Assembly (NCBI GenBank): GCA_905221605.1
Contig: CAJNDS010000001.1
Location: 2,906,025 to 2,970,024 of the forward strand
DNA: 64,000 bases
Source: Symbiodinium natans
Taxonomy: Eukaryota; Sar; Dinophyceae; Suessiales; Symbiodiniaceae
Direction of reading: 5' to 3'
The translations under genes were made by a program, and so were the position numbers. The first letter of the stretch is position 1; each line of letters begins with the position of its first letter. Below, piece after piece: positions 32,405 through 44,208 of the stretch. The notes under the pieces were generated by a model. The model did not search any database. It worked only from the letters and a program-made list of their open reading frames with translations, and was not told where the DNA came from.

Positions 32405-35400
32405 CTAATCTACTACTTGCTTAAAACCACCAACAAATGAAATAGTCTCCCTTATGAGGACAATACGAGGAGTGCTTTCTCAAGTTCTGGGTTCTGGGGC
32501 AGTTTTCTTAAACACATAGTCGGTATCTATGTATTTCTATTGATATATTCCCTTATTTGGGGCCTGCCGAAAAGCCCTAAACCCTAAACCCTAAACCCTA
32601 AACCCTAAACCCTAAACCCTAAACCACGCTCCGAGTTCCGAGGTCGGATCCCCGCCTTGATCTTCTCACGCGCTACTCCGCCCAGCTGAAGGACGACTTG
32701 CCTTTTGCAATAGCAAGGGTTTTTTTGGGCTTAGGGCCGTTTAGGGTTTAGGGTTTAGGGTTTAGGGTTCAGGGTTCAGGGTTCAGGGTTCAGGCTTTAG
32801 GGTTTAGGGTTTAGGGTTTAAGGGAGTGTATAGGGTTTCCCAGTGGTACTCTTTTTCCCTTGTTTTGGTTCAATGTTCCCCAAAAAAGCGTGCCCTTATT
32901 CTAGGATTATTACTGGGCTACCAAGAGCAAGGGTTCATAGCGTTTCGCGTGCAGATTTTAGGGTTGAGTCTCCATCTCCCACTCTCCCCCTCCCCTCTCC
33001 CCCCCCTCTCCCTCCCCCTCTCCCTCCCCCTCTCCCTCCCCCTCTCCCTCCCCCTCCCCCTCCCCTCCTCCCTCCCCTCCCCCTCTCCCTCCCCCTCGCC
33101 CTCCTCTCCCTCCCCCTCTCCTCCCTCCCCCTTTTGCCTCCCCCGTGCCCCCCCCAGCCACCCCCTCACCTGCCCACCCACTTCACCCACTTCACCCTAA
33201 ACCCTAAACTCTTCCTTCAGGAGCCCCTGCAGTACCTTTCGTGCCTCTCTTCTTGGGCTTCAGGGAACCTTCCAGTGGTTCGCTTGGGCCCCTGTTTTCA
33301 TGGGCTCGTTTTCACAAACCCAAGTAAACACATAGAGACACCTCTTTTAGGAACCTCGGAGCACCTCTGTTGCCCAGGTTCCTGGCAGAGGAATGAGGGC
33401 CCCCAAAATACCTTTTACCAAGGATTCCTCTACACTACCCCCCTCTACACTACCCCCCCCCTAGGTTCCCCCCATAATTAAGGCTATTTAGGGATAAGTA
33501 AGCCCTAGTTAAGGCTATTTAAAGGGGGAACCTTGGGGGGGTAGTATAGAGGGGGGGAGTAGGGGAACCCATGATTTTAGGGGATCAGATAAGGCCCTCA
33601 TTCCCCTCATTCCCTGCTAAGATTCAGCCAGGCTCCTCGCCACAGCAACTTCCTGGATGGCGAGGCATCTGCCCGTGGGAGTTGCCCTAGGCCCTAAACC
33701 CGAAACCCTAAACCCTAAACCCTAGACCCTATCCCTCAGGATGTCTTTGTGTGGGAAGCCCAAACCCTAACCTCCTTCGGGTGTAGGGTTCGGAGTCTCT
33801 GGGTCTTAGGGTTCAGGGTTCGGAGCCTAGAGGGCTTAGGGTTTAGGGCTTGGGGCTCAGAGTTACTGTAGTGTTTTTGTCACGGCAATGGTTTCAGAGC
33901 TTCGGATTGGGGGTTCAACATTTTGGGCTGAGGGTGCAGAGTTTAGGATCCAGTGTTTCGGGCTTAGGCTTCGGGGTTTAAAGTTGGAGGCTTTGGGCTT
34001 CAGGGTTTGGGAACAGGATGAAGTTATATGGGAACCACACACTTCAGAATAGTAGATACTTATGTACTCCCTAACCCCCTAAACCCTAAACCCCAAATCT
34101 AGTAGGCATGCGATAACCCTGCTGATACCTATTTGTCCCCTACATTGTTTCAGGACTTCGGATGTTAGCTTTTCGGGGTGCCTACTATGTGTGGGCATGG
34201 GCTAGAAGTTTTTGTAAGGGGTCCGTAGAATAGGGTTTAGGGTTTAGGGTTTAGGGTTTAGGGTTTAGGGTTTGCATGGGTTTGGATGGGTTTGGGGTTT
34301 GGAACTTAGGGCTCAGGTGGACGAAGTGGACCAACCCTAAGCCCTAAGCCCTAAACCCTGCACCGTTCGGAAGTCTAGGGCTTCTTGCTACCAAGGACTT
34401 GTGTTAAGTTAGGGCTCAGGGGCTGAGTGGTTCAGGATGTTAGGGTAAGCGCGCGGGGTGTATTCTTGCTATAGAAATGGCACCCGCGAGGGACCCTCAA
34501 GCAGACCCACATGTAGGATGTTGGGTTTAGGTTGAGTTTGCAGATGGTCAACAAGTGCCACTGATGGCACTCAGCTGATGTGAGTAAACGGCAATAAACC
34601 CTGGGTCCTGAACCCGCTGGAGAGGGTGGTGCAGATCGCTGCGAACATGGGAGCACCTGCGGCCGTCCGAGGCCGACACGGTGTCATAGGGCAGCACGAA
34701 GTATCACACAGTGGCGACAGCTGAACCCGCTGGACCGGATGCTGCAGATCGCTTCGAATCGCTTTGAACGCGAGAGCATCTGCGGCCATTCGCTGGCGAC
34801 ACTGTGGATGGCCTGGCCGAGGCGTCATAGGGCGGCACGAAGCTGGCGACAGCGGCGCTGCACATCCCGTGTGCGGGCGGCTACATCCAAAACTCTGAAC
34901 CCTAAACCCTAACCCTAAAGCCTAAACCCTAAACCCTGAACCCTAAACCCTGAACCCTAAACCCTAAACCCTAAACCTTCCCATTCCTTAAAACCATGAG
35001 CGCCACACCCTAGGCCCTAAACCCTAAACCCTAAACCCTAGGGCCCCAACACTGCCAAGAACCCTCTGGCTTCGAGAAGCCCTGCATCATTCCTCCCCAC
35101 AGTCAGTCAAGTTGAGTTTAGGATTGAGGTTTCGGGGGGGCGCACCTTATCTTTGTGGTGCTTTACTGTAACTTTAGGTCTTTCGCCTTTTTGGGTTTAT
35201 TGGGTACCCTCCGAAGCGCAGCCAAGTTATTTAACTGCAATGACCTCTGGCGGTAGCTGGTACCAGAAGGAGAGAGCCAAAGCTGAATCCCTAAACTCCA
35301 ACTTCTCTTCCCTAAACCCTAAACCCTAAACCCTAAACCCTAAACCCTAAACCCTCGAAGCCTGAAACCCTAAACCCTAAATTTCAAGCCTCCAAGCCTG

Positions 35401-36556
35401 AGCCCCCCAAGCCCTACACCCTCAACTCTAAACTCACTCCGCAGCCTAGACCCTCTCTGAAGCCGGTCCTGCTTTGGTCCTCTAAGTCCCAGACCTGAAA
35501 CGTGACACCCTCAACCCTAGAAAACCACTAAACCCTAAACCCTAAAAACTAAACTCTAAACTCTAAACTCTAAACCCTAACCCTAAACCCTAAAACCCTA
35601 AACCTTAAACCCTAAACCCTAAACCCTAAACCCAAGTTCTTAAGCCAGAAGCCTCGTCCTGAAGCCTAAACCCTGAACCTTAACACCTCAACCCCCACAC
35701 GACACCCGACCAAGCGCCTGAAAGCTCTTCAGCCTAAAGCCCTAAAGCCCTAAAGCCCAAAAGCCCTAAACCCTAAACCCTAAACCCTAAACCCCAGACC
35801 CTAAACCCTAAACCCCCCAGCCCCTCAACCCTAAACGCCCCAAACCCTACAGGATCTGACCTCCGGCTCCGGCGCTGCGCTGCTGTCGGAGGAGCGCACG
35901 GCCTCCTGCTGTCCCTACTTATCCTATGCTTGATAACCCTAAACCCTAAACCCTAAACCCTAAACCCTAAACCGCGGCTCTGCCTAAACATATAAACGTT
36001 ATAAAGCCCTAAACCCTTTTTTGTAGGAATGCTTGAGTTCAAGAACTTGTGCATATTCTTTGGTTCTTGGAGAAGCAAGTGTCAGGGGGTTAGGGGGGTT
36101 TAGGGTTTAGGGTGGCTTGTTGCGTAGGGTTTGGGTTTTTTTGAGTGTTGGATTGGGGCTGTTTTGGGTGTTTAGGGTGTACCGAAAATCGAAATGCGAG
36201 GCTGACAAGGCTTGTGGTGTTTGAGAGTGAAGGGTTCAAAAGGAAGAATGAGCCCAATGGTAAACTTGGAAGCCCTAGGCACCCTCTTCGCCCTGGAAGC
36301 GCTAGATGCTGCATCCCCCCCCCCCCCCCCCCTACACAAACAAAACAAGCAAGAGCTTGGCGCCCAGAAACACTCTGGGCTTGGGGCACTTCAAGGGGGT
36401 GGGCACTCCAGGGAGAGTCTGGGGTTCGGCACTGCAGGTTGGGCACTTGACTCCAGGCGCACCGGGCGAGGAGAAGTAGAAGAGTTGAGTTTAAGTTCTA
36501 ACAACCCCACGGGGAAAAATAGAAGAACAAAAACGATAAACAAAGCAAGGCCCTGA
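31250..36556 (+). CDS. Unidentified multi-exon gene
   Basis: The start is proposed at ATG 31250, right after TGTAG (possible spliced-leader acceptor), in a repeat-free interval: MSISKDGAYEDLQRATTLQT... to 31335. Further exons: 31531-31615 (REEVRVRQSWVLLYPLYV), 32643-32718 (SDPRLDLLTRYSAQLKDDL), 33221-33377 (EPLQYLSCLSSWASGNLPVV), 33622-33673, 34154-34213 (LRMLAFRGAYYVWAWARSF), 35222-35290 (SYLTAMTSGGSWYQKERAK), 35853-35933, 36027-36078, 36176-36259 (NARLTRLVVFESEGFKRKNE) and 36438-36556 (RRTGRGEVEELSLSSNNP, TGA). Junctions 31335/31531, 32718/33221/33622 and 36078/36176/36438 keep phase. The C-terminus is basic. Function unknown; this could be two genes. Confidence 0.48.
32266..32403. repeat. 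(CATA)n microsatellite
   Basis: About 34 perfect tetramers. The His-Thr-Tyr and Met-Tyr-Val-Cys reading frames across it are artefacts. Confidence 0.98.
32970..33180. repeat. CCCTCTCC polypyrimidine tract
   Basis: C-rich CT repeats with strong strand asymmetry. It lies inside the intron between the exons at 32643 and 33221. Confidence 0.9.
34560..34880. repeat. Imperfect tandem duplication, unit about 110-130 bp
   Basis: Two copies begin TGAACCCGCTGGA and share CAGATCGCT, GAGCA(C/T)CTGCGGCC and CGTCATAGGGCGGCACGAAG. Each copy has an AG before and a GT-like site after, so it might be a duplicated exon, but the frames differ between copies. Confidence 0.5.
36438..36556 (+). CDS. Terminal exon with basic tail
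   Basis: Follows CTGCAG; phase 1 joins ..FKRKNEPN to G-WALDSRRTGRGEVEEL. It ends TKTINKARP then TGA, inside sequence that leads into a C22A22 tract. Confidence 0.55.
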
Positions 36557-36639
36557 ACCCTAAATTCACAAAGCCTGAAAAACACAACCATCCTCCAAAC
36601 CCGAAAACCTAAACAAGCCCTAACCCTGAACCCCTTCCG

Positions 36640-36642
36640 CCC

Positions 36643-36673
<31 letters not shown>

Positions 36674-36686
36674 AAAAAAAAAAAAA
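36640..36686. repeat. C-run followed directly by A-run
   Basis: About 22 C followed by about 22 A. Similar C(n)A(n) junctions are at 3927-3971, 17066-17093 and 55159-55183, and the reverse complement T(n)G(n) at 23070-23091 and 52304-52327. Confidence 0.95.
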
Positions 36687-37195
36687 GATAGAGAAACAAA
36701 AACATCGTGCGGCAGGTAAGAGCGATCTTCCTGGCCAACGAGCCGGCCACTCAGGGAGTTGGGCGGCTTAGGTTTCAGGGCTTGGGGTTTAGGGTTTAGG
36801 GTTTAGAGTTTGGGGTTTCGGGCTAGGGTTTAGGGTTTAGGGTTTGGTTTTGGGTTCGGGTTCAGGGCGGCTTAGGGTCCGAATGTTCTCCCAAGGGTTC
36901 TCTTAAAAGGTTTGCACATGATGTCCTTCTTTTTCTTTCTCGGGTGGGCTTCCCTATGTTTCTGCATCTCCAGTCAGAGAGCGGCTTCATGTAGAGCTTT
37001 CCGGAAATACGGGGTATCCTTTTTGGGGGTCCTTTAAGGGGATCCTATTCTATTTGGGGTAGGAAAGGGGTACCCGATTTGAGGAAATACGAGTGTAAGG
37101 GCCCATGTTTGATTGAGAAGCATGTCTTTAGCATAGGTCCTACCTTGCCCTTAACCCCAAGCGCCAAAAGCTCCTAAACCCAAAACCCAAAACCA

Positions 37196-37342
37196 TAAAC
37201 CCTAAACCCTAAAGCCTAAGCCCTAAACCCTAAACCCTAAACCCTAAACCCTAAACCCTAAACCCTAAACCCTAAACCCTAAACCCTAAACCCTAAACCC
37301 TAAACCCTAAACCCTAAACCCTAAACCCTAAACCCTAAACCC
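37196..37342. repeat. CCCTAAA array
   Basis: About 20 uninterrupted units, ending 24 bp before a candidate exon acceptor at 37366. Confidence 0.95.
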
Positions 37343-37366
37343 AGGCCAAAGCCCCCCGAAGCTGAG

Positions 37367-39187
37367 GTACAAGACAGACATGGTCCTGCACGCGACAAAG
37401 GCGGGGGAGTGTCGACGTTCTGCCGGAGTTTCCGAGAATTTGGCGTCACCCTTTTTGTGGGTTAGGGGGTGTTTAGGGTTTGGGGTTTAGCTAGGGGCTT
37501 TAGGGGCTTTAGGGTTGGGATTAACAGTCCTTAATACGGGTTTAATGGGGGGGGGGTACTATGGGTACTGTAATCCCGATTAAGGAGCTGATAGGAAAAG
37601 GGGGCCCTAAACCCTAAACCCTAAACCCTAAACCCTACTAAGCCCTACGACCCCTCTTTCCGGAGTTCTTCTTGATAGCCAGGTGGTACCCTTTGCCCTT
37701 TTCTGGTTCTGAGTTCCCTTGTAAGGCTGGGTAGCCCAGCCCCAAAAGGGGGTGCCCTTATCAAAATATGGTTACTGGGCTTGGTAAGTAGCCAACGCAC
37801 CAAAATCATGCCCTGATGACAATATGGTTACTGCCTGGGCTAGCAAGACCGTCAAGGGACCCTAAACCCTAAACCCTAAGCCCTAAACCCTAAACCCTAA
37901 ACCCTAAACCCTGAACCCCTCTCTTGGAGTGTTTGGTGAACATGTGCGCGAGACGTAGGTCTCATCTAAGCTGCAGAGAAAGGTCACACCATCCAAACCC
38001 CAGAAGCCAAGCGATGCCCTAAGCCAACACAGGACCTACCCTGAGCCAAGCTCTAAGCCTTAAGAAGTTCCTCTAAAAGTCCTAAAAGCCCCAAGCAATA
38101 CCTTGGGCTAAACGGTAAACCCCAAGTGTCTGGGTCCCACATGCCATCCGGGAACCCGCAAATCCTGGAAGCCACTGAAGGCCAGTTCTATGTCGGAGTT
38201 CATCTTCGTGGAAAGTCGGCTCCCAAGCATTGGCTTTTGACGGTTGAGTGTAGGCTTGTGGGCTGAAGGCGTAACCACCCTAAACCCTAAACCCTAAACC
38301 CTAAACCCTAAACCCTAAACCCTAAACCCTAAACCCTCTGCCTCAAGGCTCCACGTGTAGTGCTTTTGTTCATGTGGTGGTCTAGTCTATTGCAGGATCC
38401 GGGATCGGCTTTGTTTCGTGGCTCGGGTTTAGGGTTGGGGGTCCGGGGTTTCGGGTTTGGCATTTGGGGTTTAGGGTTTAGGGTTTAAGGTTTGTTTTTT
38501 TTTGCAAGCCCTTGTGGTAGGGTTTTCAGACTAGCAAAAGCCCTACTGGCCCTCGGTAGGGAATGAGGGAAATAGGTATGTTATGATGTCTTGTAGAAAC
38601 CTTTGAGTAATTCTACGAGGTACGTGATTCCTTCAAGTAGAGTTCTTCATTGTTGGACAATATTCTTCATGTCTTAGGGGGCCTAGTCATAGAACCAATA
38701 GTGCCAGCCTTATTCTAACCACAGATTCGTCTTGAGGAAACAGGTGCTTCGTGGAGGGCTAAGCCTCAAAGGCTTCCCAGATTTATGGTTCAGGGTTTTG
38801 TGGGCTAACTATTTGGCTAGAGTCCACTTTCACGGGAACAACAGAGCCTGCATCAAAGCCTAAGCAGGCAAAACCTATCAACCCTAAACAGTCGAAACCT
38901 TCCAACTGTCCAAAACCCTAAACTCCCTAAGCCCTGAGCCGTCAAGAGTCAAGACGTAGGCTTCTTAAGTTCGAAGACGATGCCTTCAAGCAGCCAGAAG
39001 AATGTCCAAGCCTCTACCTCCCTGGGGTCAGAAGTCTTTATAGGGTTTAACAATGCCGGGTTTTGGAGGTCCTAAACCCTAAGCCCTGGACCCTGCAGAG
39101 TACCAGCTGAGCTTGAAGATTTGTGACACGTCGCAGGCCGACGGACATGGGCAATGTGGCCTTGTCAGCTGCATTTGCCAGAAGTGA
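37367..39187 (+). CDS. Unidentified multi-exon gene
   Basis: Candidate exons: 37367-37456 (GVSTFCRSFREFGVTLF), 38058-38266 (long open frame with EATEGQFYVGVHLRGKSAPK), 38530-38555 (LAKALLAL, followed by an inverted-repeat element), 38725-38863 (LRGGLSLKGFPDLWFRVLW), 38945-39050 (DDAFKQPEECPSLYLPGV) and 39099-39187 (YQLSLKICDTSQADGHGQ, TGA). The last one is the likely terminus because telomere-like sequence is absent for the next 450 bp and a new start follows at 39507. Stops at 38266, 38863 and 39050 mean that donors inside those exons must be used or that some are decoys. A GTAAGA donor at 36717 could mark a first exon. Function unknown. Confidence 0.4.
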
Positions 39188-39506
39188 TTTGCTTGCGCGG
39201 CATTGGGTTTGAAACTCACGCGATCCGAAAGTGTAACGTCGTGCGAAGTCCGAATCAATTTCGAGTGAACAACGAGAATTCAGGTACCCAGATTCGCCAT
39301 AGAATCTTGATTGGGGGTCTCGATCTTTGATTATAACAACCTCGCTTGCGCAGCTATCTGCCTCACAATGGGCCATGTGCCTGATTCAAGGGGCTCCGGC
39401 ATTCCGCAAACCTTGAATATCCCATGAAAACCCATGTAGCGTGAGTTCGCAGTGTCCCTGGAAGGATTGAAGCGTGGAAACAGGTTTCCTGGGACAGCTT
39501 CAGATC
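39188..39506 (+). other. Short intergenic interval with possible spliced-leader acceptor
   Basis: About 320 bp without telomere-like blocks between a TGA stop and ATG 39507. GGGACAGCTTCAG ends 3 bp before the ATG (CAG|ATC ATGG), as expected for a trans-splice acceptor with a good start context. Confidence 0.45.
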
Positions 39507-42500
39507 ATGGCTCTTCAGCCGGCTTCGCAAACTCCAGGCTTGCAGAGGGGGAACGTCGACGGCGAGATTAACATTTTGTCGTCGCGGGACGAAGACCTGG
39601 TCCACCTACTGCAGCAGACGCAGTCCGGACATGGCTACCCTAAACCCTAAACCCTGGAAGCTACGATGCGGGCAGAGGAGAGCCTGGCGCAGGAGACACC
39701 TGCGTCGGATGTGGTAGCTGGTGAAAGGGCCTTTGCAAGCGCCGTCGATGATCGCCTCCGTGGCTCCCTTATCTCACCTTCACGCTGAAGCTACCCGCGT
39801 GACACTACATTGTGAAATTGTCAAACGTATGGCAGAGAGCATCTTTCTCTAGTAGGGCTGAGCCTTGCCGGAGCAAAGTCTGTTTTCAAGTTCCTGGAAT
39901 GACCAGCGCAGCCGTGGCCCGAATATCATGAGTGCAGTTTTTGGCCGAACACATAACTTGTTTTGTCTTTTGACCAAACGGTCCACAACCCATTTGCCTG
40001 GGCATTCCTGGCCTGGGCGAACCCGGGTCTGATGCTGGTCAAAAGCGTTTGCAGTACTCATTGCTTTTTAAGATATTCGCGCATTCTTTAAAGAATGGCC
40101 ACCTGTGGTAAATTTATGTGTGAAGGTTTGCGCCAGGCACAAACTCTCAGCCCGAAGCCAGCCTTCCCTGGGGAAAATGTTGCCTTTCTCTTCGGCGCAA
40201 GAGCACTCGCACAAATGGCTTGAAACGGCCGGCTGAGCTGCGGTTGCCCATGAATTACTTGGAGTCTTCAGGACACTTTTGTTTGTCGAAGTCAGTGCTG
40301 GTCCCACAGCAGCATTCCTCCTCTTGATTGTGTTGCGGCTGTGTCGTCTAAGAACTCTCTTCCCTTCAACACATTGACCTTGCGCCGTCTTGGTCCATGC
40401 CTCGGCTCCTCTTGAACGAATCACAGCCTGATGGGAAGCAAGTTCGTGCCCTGCGTGGTTCGCCGAGTGCTGCTGTTTCGTTCTTCAACGCATTACACAG
40501 AAGCGCACTCATGAACGGCCGGCAATGAATGCACAAAGCATTCGTTACACCATCCTCGAGGCTACATGGCAGTTCATCGTTGCCAACAATTGAATTTCCC
40601 AACGGCATCAAGCACCCTTTGGCCTCCAAGGGGTACAACATTTGTGTGAAACCAAAAGGTTGCATGTTGCTCGGCTAAATTGCAACTTTCGTGCCACTAT
40701 CGCCCTTGCCATATTGACTTTTCTCGTTCTCCTAGGAAGTTGTTTTCGCTTGCCCGCTCGCGGCTGATCTTCATCGAGGATATCTGCAGATTGGGCAATG
40801 CAGTTCCTCAGCATGATTGCTGATATTCAGAAGATCCGCACGATGCTTGTTTTTAAGGGCTGTCACAGCGACAGCCTGAGATCGTCTCACGTTATTACAC
40901 CAACAGTCCGACGTCAGCCCATCTGCCCTATGCCCTATGAACGGTTTAGGATTCAGGGTTTAGGGTTTAGGATTTAGGTCTTGGGATTTAGGGTTTAGGG
41001 TGTAATTAAGGTTTAGGATTAAAGGTTTTGACGACCCTTAACCCTACACCCCAAAACCAGAGGCCGCGCGGACAAGCTGGAGCAGGGGTTGCTGGACTCG
41101 GTGGAGGAGCAGCTGAAGAGATCCTCCGTGTAGAACACTAATACAGGGGTGTAGGGTTTGGGGTCTAAGGTTTAGGGTTCCCTTATGGTCCCTTACTAAC
41201 CATTCTGTGATAACCCTCAAAACCCTATTATAATTATTCTCTTTTTTTTTATTAAGGCCCCTATATTATGTACCCCCCGGCGCAAACTAGGCCCGGGTTT
41301 GGGGTCTAGGGCTTGGCTCCGATCACCCTGAATTATGCCTTTTCGGGGTTTTCGTATGATGGATAGGTGATAAGTCTATGTTCACTTTATTCTGGCGGGT
41401 GGGTGGGGAGGGGTGGTATAGTATACAAACAAAACCATACACTTCTATACCCCAAATCCTTGGATATAAATAGCATCTCTCAGCCTCACAGTAGAGGATG
41501 GCTACAGCCCAGAGGATGCCTAGAACCCTAAACCCCTCAAGGAGACTAGTATAGGACCCCCATGGTCTACTCCCAGACCCCAAGCCCTTGACCCTAAACT
41601 AACCGTAAATCCTAAAGTCCTAAAGTTCCACGTTTGGGTTCTCGCCCGACTTGTTTTTTGAGGAGCCGAACCCCATGAAGCCGGAGGCACTGGGTGAGGG
41701 TTTCGGGTTTAGAGTTTAGGGTTTAGGATTTAGGGTTGGAGGGAGGTTTAAGACGAACATGTAGAAACGCTTTTTGGGTTGCGGATTTGTTTCGGGCTTC
41801 CGCTTCTCCAAGAGGACTTTGTCAGGGTTGAATAGGATGGTTGCTGAGGAAGCTACAGGGAGCTCAGGGGCCCAGGGACCAAACCTCAACCGTTTACCCT
41901 AAGCCCTTGGTTTAGGGTTTAGGGTTTATAGGGTTTAGGGTTTAGGGTTTAGGGTTTAGGGTAAGTTGTCTTCTCGCCCAAATGCGTCCCCTCCTCGTCG
42001 TCCTCAACCTTGATCTCTGGACCCTGTACACGGAAACCCTGAACCCGGAGACTGGCTGACCTTAACTGACAGGAGTAGGCATAGAACTTCGTAACTATGG
42101 GGGGGGGTTCTAGATTATGGCCCAAACGCTTCGTAATTATGGGGGGGGGGGGGTTCTAGATTACCGCCCCTTTTGGGTTTCTTGTTACGTTTCGGAGAGT
42201 CAAAACTAGGGTACCCGCAACAAGGACCATTATTTCGAGCAGAATAGGATCCCCGTAATTTACTTCCAACTTTTGCAAGATTGCGATACATCAGAGCCGA
42301 AGCAAAGTCCGAACCCTAGACCCAACATTGCGCTAGGTCCCCGGCAAGCGAGTTCCTGTGGACTTGGTAGCGTGCCGGCGGCATGTACGCAGTGTCTCAG
42401 AGAACAGGTTAGGGGTTCAGGGCTGAGGTTTTTGCTTAGGATTTGGAGCTGGGGGTTTACATATGGGCTTAGGGTTCAGAGTTTAGAGATTTTAGGGCTT

Positions 42501-43969
42501 GTAGGGGCTCAAATGGTTCGGCTCGTTTGGCTTCCGTTTTGATAGCCGGGTCATGCCTGCCTCCCTTTGCACAGGATTAGCGTTTAGGGTGTAGGGTTTG
42601 GGGTTTAGGGTTCAGGGTTCAGGGCACAGCTTACATAAGGGAGGAGGGCTGCAGTTTTTAGCTTGATTCATAAGGGAAGCTCGTCAATAACACCCCCCCC
42701 CCCCGCCCCGCCCCCCCCACCCCCCCCCCCCCCCCCCCCCCCCGCCCCCCCCTTGCCCGCCCCCCCACCCCCCTCCCCGCCCCCCCCACCCCCCCCCCCC
42801 CCCCCCCCGCCCCCCCCCCCCCCACCCGCAAAAAAAAAATGAACAAATGCCGAAGATTGGAGCACATGCATCAGGATCCAATTTGCGTGCCCAGGATTTG
42901 ATCCGGATCTTCCTTCTGCATCGCGTGCTCCCGCGGGGGCTCCAGAATGGAGGGGGGGCGGGGGGCGCTTTGGTGTCAGTGCACAATTCTTGGATGTCGG
43001 GTCTAACCCCTAAACCCTAAACCTATTGAGGAGACGATTGTGCCATTCCCGAAGGCCCTTATGCCAGCGTTCCGGCATGAGGACATGCAATACGTCGGAA
43101 GACCAGAAAATCTAAACCTTCTTTACAGAAGGTTGACTTGCAAAAACGGGGTACTTAGTGGTGAGTTAGGAAGTTCGGTGCCCTACAATGTGCCTTAAAT
43201 AAGTGTCATAGAGGGCGTCATAGGCTACCCAACTCCCAGTTCACTGCCCTAACCTCGAGCCCTAGACCCTAAACCCTAAACCCTAAGCCCTAAACCCTAA
43301 ACCCTAAACTAGCAAGCCAAGGGATGTGTAGGGTTTTTAGGGGCCGCTTGTAGAAGCAGGAGGATGTTTCATGTGGAATGGGGTTTAGGGTTTAGGGTTC
43401 AGGGTTTAGGGTTTAGAGTTTAGGGCTTAGGGTTTAGGGTTTAGGGTTTAGGGTTTAGGGTGCACGTGGGTTTAGGGTTAGGGTGTTTGCCGTGCTTGGG
43501 TTTTTCGAAGGGTAGTTACATGCTTACATCCTTACTGGGTTCTGAAGTATGGGCCCTTGGGTTGTACAGGGTATACAAGGGGTGTATAAGGGGTCCTCCG
43601 CCTAAGGGACCATGTTCAGGGACCATGTAACTACCCTAAGAGCTTTAGGAAACCCAAGCCGTCGGGCCAAGAGTTGTGCCGCAGATATGCTGCCTGTGCC
43701 TGTGCTGAGGCTGTCGTGTCCAGGTCTTCAAGGGTTTAGGGTTTAGGGTTTAGGGTTTAGGGTTTAGGGTTTGGGGTTTAGGGTTTCGGGTTCTTGCTGG
43801 TGCCTAAACTCTAACCCCCACACCCGAAACCCTAAGCATGCACATAGACCATAAAATCACGAGTGAACCTCAAAAGCACGGCAAAGGTCCGCGGAGCTCT
43901 TTTCGGCCCCGAAGCGTTCATAGAGCGCCCGAAAGTTTTCCCCAACAGCCTTCTCAATCGGCACCCTAA
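39507..43969 (+). CDS. Unidentified gene with an eight-junction phase-consistent exon chain
   Basis: Start ATG 39507: MALQPASQTPGLQRGNVDGE... to about 39599. From the acceptor at 41060-41062 the chain is 41063-41129 (ADKLEQGLLDSVEEQLKRSS), 41626-41693 (GFSPDLFFEEPNPMKPEAL), 42280-42366, 42875-42972 (NLRAQDLIRIFLLHRVLPRG), 43031-43160 (ETIVPFPKALMPAFRHEDMQ), 43354-43372, 43482-43511 (VFAVLGFFEG), 43641-43723 (ALGNPSRRAKSCAADMLPVP) and 43848-43969 (HKITSEPQKHGKGPRSSFRP, TAA). Every junction from 41129 on keeps phase. How 39599 joins 41063 is open; 39645-39788 (MRAEESLAQETPASDVVAGE) may lie between. No domain was recognised; a mixed helix-forming N-terminus and a Pro/Ser-rich basic tail are visible. 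Confidence 0.6.
39789..41060. other. Telomere-repeat-free island with minus-strand ORFs
   Basis: About 1.1 kb with a more AT-rich composition and no CCCTAAA blocks until 40950. Three overlapping minus-strand open frames (40068-40424, 40366-40665, 40608-40814) could be pieces of one degraded coding sequence, but no domain is recognisable. It lies in the first large intron of the 39.5-44 kb gene model. GGTTTAGGATTCAGGG blocks resume at 40940. Confidence 0.4.
42690..42838. repeat. C-rich homopolymer tract
   Basis: About 150 bp of C-runs broken by G, A or T, ending in a short A-run. Glycine-rich minus-strand frames over it are artefacts. Confidence 0.95.
43512..43640. mobile_element. Introner-like element, family II
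   Basis: A 129-bp intron between ..GFFEG and ALGNPS.. It starts GTAGTTACATG (43512-43522) and ends CATGTAACTAC (43624-43634) plus CCTAAG. The arms are exact, 13 bp counting the GG of the exon and the following CC. The inner part has GGGTATACAAGGGGTGTATAAGGGG. Relatives of the right end are at 24170-24192 and 47640-47673, also just before exons. Confidence 0.8.
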
Positions 43970-44035
43970 AGCCCTTAACCCCAACCCGAAACCCTAAGCC
44001 CGAAACCCCAAACCCAAACCCTAAACCCGAAACCC

Positions 44036-44208
44036 TAAACCCTAAACCCTAAGCCGGCCCTAAACCCTAAACCCTAAACCCTAAACCCTAAACCCTAAAC
44101 CCTAAACCCTAAACCCTAAACCCTAAACCCTAAACCCTAAACCCTAAACCCTAAACCCTAAACCCTAAACCCTAAACCCTAAACCCTAAACCCTAAACCC
44201 TAAACCCC
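44036..44208. repeat. CCCTAAA array
   Basis: More than 20 uninterrupted heptamers in the interval between the stop at 43969 and the methyltransferase start at 44576. Confidence 0.95.

Noticed and set aside
32186-32424. Met-Tyr-Val-Cys and His-Thr-Tyr-Ile ORFs
   Set aside because: Translation of a (CATA)n microsatellite.
41813-42059. Candidate exons with LNRMVAEEATGSS and LLVVLNLDLWTLY (HAD-like look)
   Set aside because: The chain 41693 to 42280 joins in phase without them, and the HAD nucleophile position would be Asn instead of Asp.
42658-42986. Glycine-rich minus-strand ORFs
   Set aside because: Homopolymer artefact over the C tract; the real candidate exon at 42875 is on the + strand.
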